Source: CAZDAW01 sp964503685 (GTDB lineage Bacteria > Chloroflexota > Anaerolineae > Anaerolineales > Anaerolineaceae). From it: DNA of 8,976 nucleotides. The translations under genes and the position numbers were made by a program. The notes under the pieces were generated by a model. That model saw only the letters and a program-made list of their open reading frames with translations. It did no database searches and was not told the DNA's origin. The DNA lies in NCBI GenBank assembly GCA_964503685.1, contig CAZDAW010000120.1, forward strand, positions 1 through 8,976, in the 5' to 3' direction. Of this stretch, positions 5,646 through 8,976 are shown one piece after another (the stretch's first letter is position 1; each line of letters begins with the position of its first letter).

Positions 5646-7445
5646 TTATTGAGCGGTGGTTGGAGTAACTTCTACTGCACTGCCTTCTGCCTGTGCCCCG
5701 GTCTTCGTTATGACAAACCAATTCAGGATGGTTGCAAAGCGATCCGCCGTATCGAACAAGGGGCCCATCTGAACACCCTGAATAGATGAATCGACGGCAT
5801 AGGTATAAATCGGGTAATATAACGGCAGCGAAGGCATTTCACGGGTAAACAAAACCTGGAAATTCTTATAAAGTTTCGTCCGGGTATCCGGGTCAACGCT
5901 CGTGCGCGCTTTCTCCAGATATTCGCTGGCCGACCGCAAACTCCACTGCGAGTAATTTTGTCCGCCAGTTGCCTGCGACTCGTGCCAGAATGGGTAAGGG
6001 TCCGGATCAGGGGAGCGGGAAAGATCGAGATCAACCAGAGCCGCCTGATAATTCCTCGTCTCCAAATAATCGCTGATGAGCTGCTGGTAGGGTACAGCCA
6101 GCAAATCAACCTTCACGCCAATTGCCTGCCAGTCCTTCTGAATCTGCTCGGCAATTGCCTGATGCCGGGCGTCGTCCGGATGAACCAGCTCAAAAGCCAG
6201 CTGCTGGCTCTCTTTGGCGCGAATTGATCCGCCTTCAGCGGGGATAACATAGCCGGCCTCTTTCAACAGTTCACCGGCCTGCACGGCGTCAAAATCAATG
6301 TGCTCAATTCCGTCGTAATACGCCCAGGTGCCAGGGAACACCGGCCCATCGGCGATGATAGCCTGTCCGCCCAATATCCGATCGACAATCCAGCGTCGGT
6401 TCAGGCCGAACATCAATCCCCGGCGAACGTGTTTGTCATCGAAAAATGGCGTCGCCGGGTTTTTCGTATTAAACAGCACCATTGCCATTTCGGGCTTCCG
6501 CCCGCTATACACATTCAATTGCGCCAGGTCGAGTACATCGGCCAATATATCCGGGGTCACTTCGCTGATACCCTGAATTTCACCCGCCTTATACGCCTCA
6601 AAAACAGCCCTGGCGTCTGGATAATAACGGAATACGATCTGCTGGATAAACGGCGCCTGATCGTAATAGCCGCCGAACACCGACAGAACTGCCCCCTTCA
6701 CCTCATTATTTTCGACAATCAGGTGGTCCAGCCGGTACGGCCCGCTGCCCACCGGATTGAGTCCAAAATTGGCGTTGACGATCTGATCCGGCGTCAATAT
6801 ACCGAGGATATGCTTGGGTAAAACGCCAAAAGTCAGATAATCCAGAAATGGGGCAAAAGACTCTTTTAATTTGAATTGGATTGTGGTTTCATCAAAGGCA
6901 GTGACCTCAACCTGATTCCAGAGTTGGCGAACATCCTCAGGAAGGCTGGAATACGGGCTGCGCAGAAAATCGATCGTAAAGAGAACATCAGCGCTGGTCA
7001 ACGGTTGTCCATCATGCCAGACGACATTATCACGGAGCGAAAAATTATACAGTGTGCCGTCTTGCGAAATACCCCAGGCCTGGGCAATATCAGGAACTGC
7101 CACACCGCGGGCGTCAAATTTTATCAGCCCGCTGAATAACAGGCGGTCAACAGCATGATCAGCCGCGTTATAGTAATCCAGATCAGGATTGAAACGGGTA
7201 AAGGAGCCAATCAATCCCTCGCTGTAAACGCCGCCAGCCGTCGGCGCCACTTCTGTCGGACCGATTGGCGCCTGTTGCCCTAAAAGCAGCACCCCGACGA
7301 TCAGACCGGTCAGCAGGATTATGATGAGTTGCCAGCGTATTTTTTTCATAAGGTATTGCAAAAAGGGCCACCACCCGTCATTTCTGGCGGCGCCCTCTGT
7401 GTGATTCAAATCAAGTCGTTGATCTTCCGAATGATGATTATCCAC
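5646..7445 (-). CDS. Extracellular solute-binding protein family 5 (peptide/OppA-DppA type), membrane-anchored
   Basis: A 599-residue protein of the SBP_bac_5 family, which binds oligopeptides, nickel or other ligands for ABC importers outside the cytoplasmic membrane. Family marks: the LYNFSLRDNVVWHDGQPLTSADVLFTIDFL region (residues 132-161) and NPVGSGPYRL (230-239). The N-terminus is unusual: a 32-residue polar cytoplasmic stretch, then a single hydrophobic segment (about 38-56) with no lipobox cysteine, so it is probably held by an uncleaved anchor rather than a lipid. The start used is a GTG at 7443-7445, overlapping secG by eight bases. An ATG at 7347-7349 (MKKIRWQL) would give a more ordinary signal-anchor start, but no clear ribosome site precedes it. 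No permease or ATPase genes follow; instead the operon continues with unrelated functions, so this is an orphan binding protein here. Confidence 0.88.
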   Translation of the reverse strand: MDNHHSEDQRLDLNHTEGAARNDGWWPFLQYLMKKIRWQLIIILLTGLIVGVLLLGQQAPIGPTEVAPTAGGVYSEGLIGSFTRFNPDLDYYNAADHAVDRLLFSGLIKFDARGVAVPDIAQAWGISQDGTLYNFSLRDNVVWHDGQPLTSADVLFTIDFLRSPYSSLPEDVRQLWNQVEVTAFDETTIQFKLKESFAPFLDYLTFGVLPKHILGILTPDQIVNANFGLNPVGSGPYRLDHLIVENNEVKGAVLSVFGGYYDQAPFIQQIVFRYYPDARAVFEAYKAGEIQGISEVTPDILADVLDLAQLNVYSGRKPEMAMVLFNTKNPATPFFDDKHVRRGLMFGLNRRWIVDRILGGQAIIADGPVFPGTWAYYDGIEHIDFDAVQAGELLKEAGYVIPAEGGSIRAKESQQLAFELVHPDDARHQAIAEQIQKDWQAIGVKVDLLAVPYQQLISDYLETRNYQAALVDLDLSRSPDPDPYPFWHESQATGGQNYSQWSLRSASEYLEKARTSVDPDTRTKLYKNFQVLFTREMPSLPLYYPIYTYAVDSSIQGVQMGPLFDTADRFATILNWFVITKTGAQAEGSAVEVTPTTAQ

Positions 7446-7662
7446 TTACCAATACGGTTACTATGGCGAGAATGACAAAGATCACGCTTAAACCAATCGT
7501 AACGAAGAAGAGAGTCTTTTCAACACCCCGGCGCGCAGTGAACACGCCGCCCGTATCGCCGCCTGATAAACCACCCAGGCCCGCGCCCTTACTCTGCAAA
7601 ATGACGCTTACAACCAGGGCGATTGAAGTTATAATCAATGCAATATCCAAAAACGTAGCCAC
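7438..7662 (-). CDS. secG: Preprotein translocase subunit SecG
   Basis: A 74-residue protein with two transmembrane helices (about residues 2-20 and 49-73) joined by the conserved SecG loop QSKGAGLGGLSGGDTGGVFTARRG. SecG joins SecY and SecE in the cytoplasmic membrane and assists SecA-driven export. The frame stays open to 7767, but the start is a GTG at 7660-7662: AAGGAGG (complement of 7669-7675) lies six bases before it, and the protein then begins VATFLDIAL as expected. An upstream start would fall beyond the promoter at 7693-7722. Its 3' end overlaps the solute-binding protein's GTG start by eight bases, so the two are probably translationally coupled. As first gene of a five-gene operon, SecG likely drives expression of all members. 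Confidence 0.92.
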   Translation of the reverse strand: MATFLDIALIITSIALVVSVILQSKGAGLGGLSGGDTGGVFTARRGVEKTLFFVTIGLSVIFVILAIVTVLVSG

Positions 7663-7668
7663 GTTTAA

Positions 7669-7675
7669 CCTCCTT
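7669..7675 (-). promoter_or_regulatory. Strong ribosome binding site fixing the secG GTG start
   Basis: On the minus strand this reads AAGGAGG, a near-perfect Shine-Dalgarno sequence, six bases from the GTG at 7660-7662. It decides the start in a frame that is open about 105 bases further upstream. Confidence 0.85.
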
Positions 7676-7692
7676 GAAATGTAGAACACCTG

Positions 7693-7722
7693 ATTATACC
7701 TGCCAAAACCCAAAAACGTCAA
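7693..7722 (-). promoter_or_regulatory. sigma70-type promoter of the secG operon
   Basis: On the minus strand TTGACG (7717-7722) is followed after 18 bases by a perfect TATAAT (7693-7698). The expected transcript start near 7686 gives a leader of about 24 bases containing the AAGGAGG site. The -35 box lies only eight bases from the divergent ATG at 7730, so the PHP gene's leader or promoter must overlap it. Confidence 0.8.
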
Positions 7723-7729
7723 CCATAGC

Positions 7730-8821
7730 ATGCACGAGATTATCCTCAATACACACATCCATTCCACCTATTCTGATGGTACAGGTGATTACCGCTCAAT
7801 TATTGAAGCCGCACTGCAAAGCAATCTCGATGTTGTCATCACCACAGATCATAACCTTTGGGTCGGCGGCGTCGAGGGTTATTACGGAAACGAGGAACGA
7901 AAAGTGCTCTTCCTGGTCGGAGAAGAAATCCACAATCAAACCCTCCGACCGCAAAAGAACCACCTGCTCGTCTTTGGCGCAGAAAGCGAGTTGTCCCCGC
8001 TGGCCGCAGACACCCAAAGGCTGATCAACCGCGTTATCCAGATCAACGGCCTGTCCTTCATCGCCCACCCCTTCGACGCGAGCGCAGCGGTTGTCAATGA
8101 GGGATCCATCGCCTGGGAAAATTGGGACGTGCATGGTTACACCGGCATCGAAATCTGGAACGCAATGAGCGAATTCAAATCGCGTATCCAAAGCAACCTG
8201 CACGCCCTGTTCTACGCCATCTTCCCGGAGTTGATCGCCCGCGGCCCGCAGGGCGAAACCCTGCAAAAATGGGACGAATTGCTCACCGCCGGTCAGCGCA
8301 TCGTCGCCCTGGGCGGCTCAGACGCGCACGCCCTGCGCCGCTCGCTCGGCCCCATCCACAAAACCCTCTTCCCTTACGATTTCCACTTCCGCTGCATCAA
8401 CAATCACCTGCTTCTCCCCCAACCCCTTTCGGGCAACTTCGAACAGGATAAGACATCGGTGCTGGATACTTTACGCAAGGGAAATTTCTACGTCGGATAT
8501 GATCTGCCTCATTCAACGGCAGGGTTTCATTTCACCGCCCAGGGTAAGGACGCCATCGCCAACATGGGCGAAGAAATCACCAACGCCGGCGGGGTTACTT
8601 TTCAAATCCGCCTGCCCGACCGCGGCGAATGTCGCCTGATCAGGGACGGTCAGATTGTCAAAGTGTGGAAGATCCGTAATCCATGCACCTATATCACCAC
8701 CCAGCCGGGCGTTTACCGCGTTGAAGTGTATCGCAATTACTTCGGCCGGCAGCGCGGCTGGATCTTCAGCAACCCGATCTACGTCAAAAAGAGCGAACCC
8801 ATCCGCTACATCCCCGGATGA
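7730..8821 (+). CDS. PHP-domain metal-dependent hydrolase (CehA/McbA-like)
   Basis: A 363-residue cytoplasmic protein with an N-terminal PHP domain. Metal ligands of the family are visible: HIH (H9, H11) with D16 in STYSDG, TTDH (D40-H41), GEEIH (E65/E66, H68), FIAHPFD (H113) and GSDAH (D198, H200). These residues normally hold two or three divalent metals that hydrolyse phosphoesters or, in CehA/McbA-type members, carbamate and related esters. The part after about residue 240 is a beta-rich C-terminal domain ending in RGWIFSNPIYV, a feature I associate with CehA/McbA-like proteins. No signal peptide. The ATG at 7730 is the only sensible start, as the HIH motif follows within eleven residues, yet no Shine-Dalgarno site precedes it; a short or leaderless transcript is possible. 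It is transcribed divergently from secG. The substrate is unknown. Confidence 0.87.
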   Translation: MHEIILNTHIHSTYSDGTGDYRSIIEAALQSNLDVVITTDHNLWVGGVEGYYGNEERKVLFLVGEEIHNQTLRPQKNHLLVFGAESELSPLAADTQRLINRVIQINGLSFIAHPFDASAAVVNEGSIAWENWDVHGYTGIEIWNAMSEFKSRIQSNLHALFYAIFPELIARGPQGETLQKWDELLTAGQRIVALGGSDAHALRRSLGPIHKTLFPYDFHFRCINNHLLLPQPLSGNFEQDKTSVLDTLRKGNFYVGYDLPHSTAGFHFTAQGKDAIANMGEEITNAGGVTFQIRLPDRGECRLIRDGQIVKVWKIRNPCTYITTQPGVYRVEVYRNYFGRQRGWIFSNPIYVKKSEPIRYIPG

Positions 8822-8831
8822 TATCACCTGA

Positions 8832-8870
8832 TGTCATTGCAAACCCCGCAAAACGGGGTGAAGCAATCCC
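8832..8870 (+). repeat. Hairpin unit C of the ATTGC/GCAAT repeat family
   Basis: TGTCATTGC begins the unit. Outer stem ATTGC (8836-8840) pairs with GCAAT (8863-8867); inner stem ACCCCG (8843-8848) pairs with CGGGGT (8854-8859) around CAAAA. It starts 11 bases after the PHP stop codon and may act as a 3' structure for that transcript, but there is no T-run directly after it. Same layout as the units at 2946-2987 and 3001-3043, with a different inner stem. Confidence 0.7.
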
Positions 8871-8887
8871 CACTTTTATATGTTTTT

Positions 8888-8955
8888 GTAGGGCGCCGTT
8901 GAGCGATTTCATCAACCAGTTTGATTTCATAATCAGGCAAGCTCAACGCACCAAC
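8888..8955. repeat. Second palindromic repeat type, GTAGGG...CGTTGAGC/GCTCAACG
   Basis: CGTTGAGC (8897-8904) is matched exactly by GCTCAACG (8941-8948), and the flanks GTAGGGCGC and CGCACCAAC are near-complementary. The interior holds an 8-base direct repeat GATTTCAT (8905-8912 and 8923-8930) and a small hairpin TGATT/AATCA (8922-8926/8931-8935). It resembles dispersed repeats of the GTAGGGTGCGTT...AACGCACC type, but that link is from memory. The minus strand is open across the whole of 8824-8976 in one frame, so the tail of a gene entering from the right cannot be fully excluded; I see no recognisable protein in it. Confidence 0.5.
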
Positions 8956-8976
8956 CCGTCTTATCAGCCAGATGCC

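Noticed and set aside
5626..5721. Upstream extension of the 193-residue protein
   Set aside because: It overlaps the end of the solute-binding protein, is rich in Arg, Ser and Cys unlike the rest, and a well-placed ribosome site supports the later ATG.
6300..6821. Plus-strand open frame of 173 codons opposite the solute-binding protein
   Set aside because: It lies wholly inside a gene with clear family motifs, has no ribosome site and its translation has no recognisable features.
7663..7767. N-terminal extension of SecG
   Set aside because: It would run through the promoter and the AAGGAGG site and gives a chain unlike SecG; the GTG at 7660-7662 is clearly better.
7796..8266. Minus-strand open frame of 156 codons opposite the PHP gene
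   Set aside because: It is antisense to the conserved metal-binding part of the PHP domain and looks like a by-product of codon use there.

Overview
The window looks like a stretch of bacterial chromosome of moderate GC content. It is gene-dense, uses ATG and GTG starts with good Shine-Dalgarno sites, and carries short palindromic dispersed repeats in its gaps. The gene content suggests an Anaerolineae-like Chloroflexota genome: a SecG followed by an OppA-like solute-binding protein, a PduO-type cobalamin adenosyltransferase, a membrane-anchored DsbA-like protein and a CehA/McbA-type PHP protein. That assignment is an impression from protein character and repeat style, because no rRNA or marker phylogeny is available here.

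Region 1 (1-2963) is a plus-strand membrane-protein block: a DHA2-type MFS exporter (89-1492), a 73-residue two-to-three-helix membrane protein (1592-1813) and a CPBP/CAAX-type intramembrane protease (1815-2900). The last two are separated by one base and form a pair with their own likely promoter. The block is bracketed by a perfect 55-bp inverted repeat (1-55 and 2909-2963). The repeat is the end of a MITE-like element of about 150 bp, complete at 2911-3060 and cut by the window edge at 1-55.

Region 2 (3096-3779) is a single plus-strand gene for a membrane-anchored, DsbA-like thiol-disulfide protein with a CPYC active site. Its 3' end overlaps the converging operon by 12 bp, and a small hairpin spans both stop codons.

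Region 3 (7662 down to 3768) is a compact five-gene minus-strand operon: secG, a large membrane-anchored extracellular solute-binding protein, an unrecognised 193-residue helical protein, a PduO-type ATP:cob(I)alamin adenosyltransferase and a DUF554 membrane protein. Junctions are overlaps of 8 and 4 bp or gaps of 2 and 20 bp, so the genes are probably co-transcribed and partly translationally coupled. A strong sigma70-type promoter sits just upstream of secG. No ABC permease or ATPase accompanies the solute-binding protein.

Region 4 (7730-8976) is a divergent plus-strand gene for a PHP-domain metallohydrolase, followed by about 155 bp without a convincing gene, containing two different palindromic repeat units.

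I see no rRNA, tRNA, CRISPR array, transposase or phage gene. The most notable non-coding signal is the repeat system. Three or four hairpin units share an ATTGC/GCAAT outer stem, one copy shows a compensatory change, and two of them are nested in opposite orientation inside a larger element with its own terminal inverted repeats.
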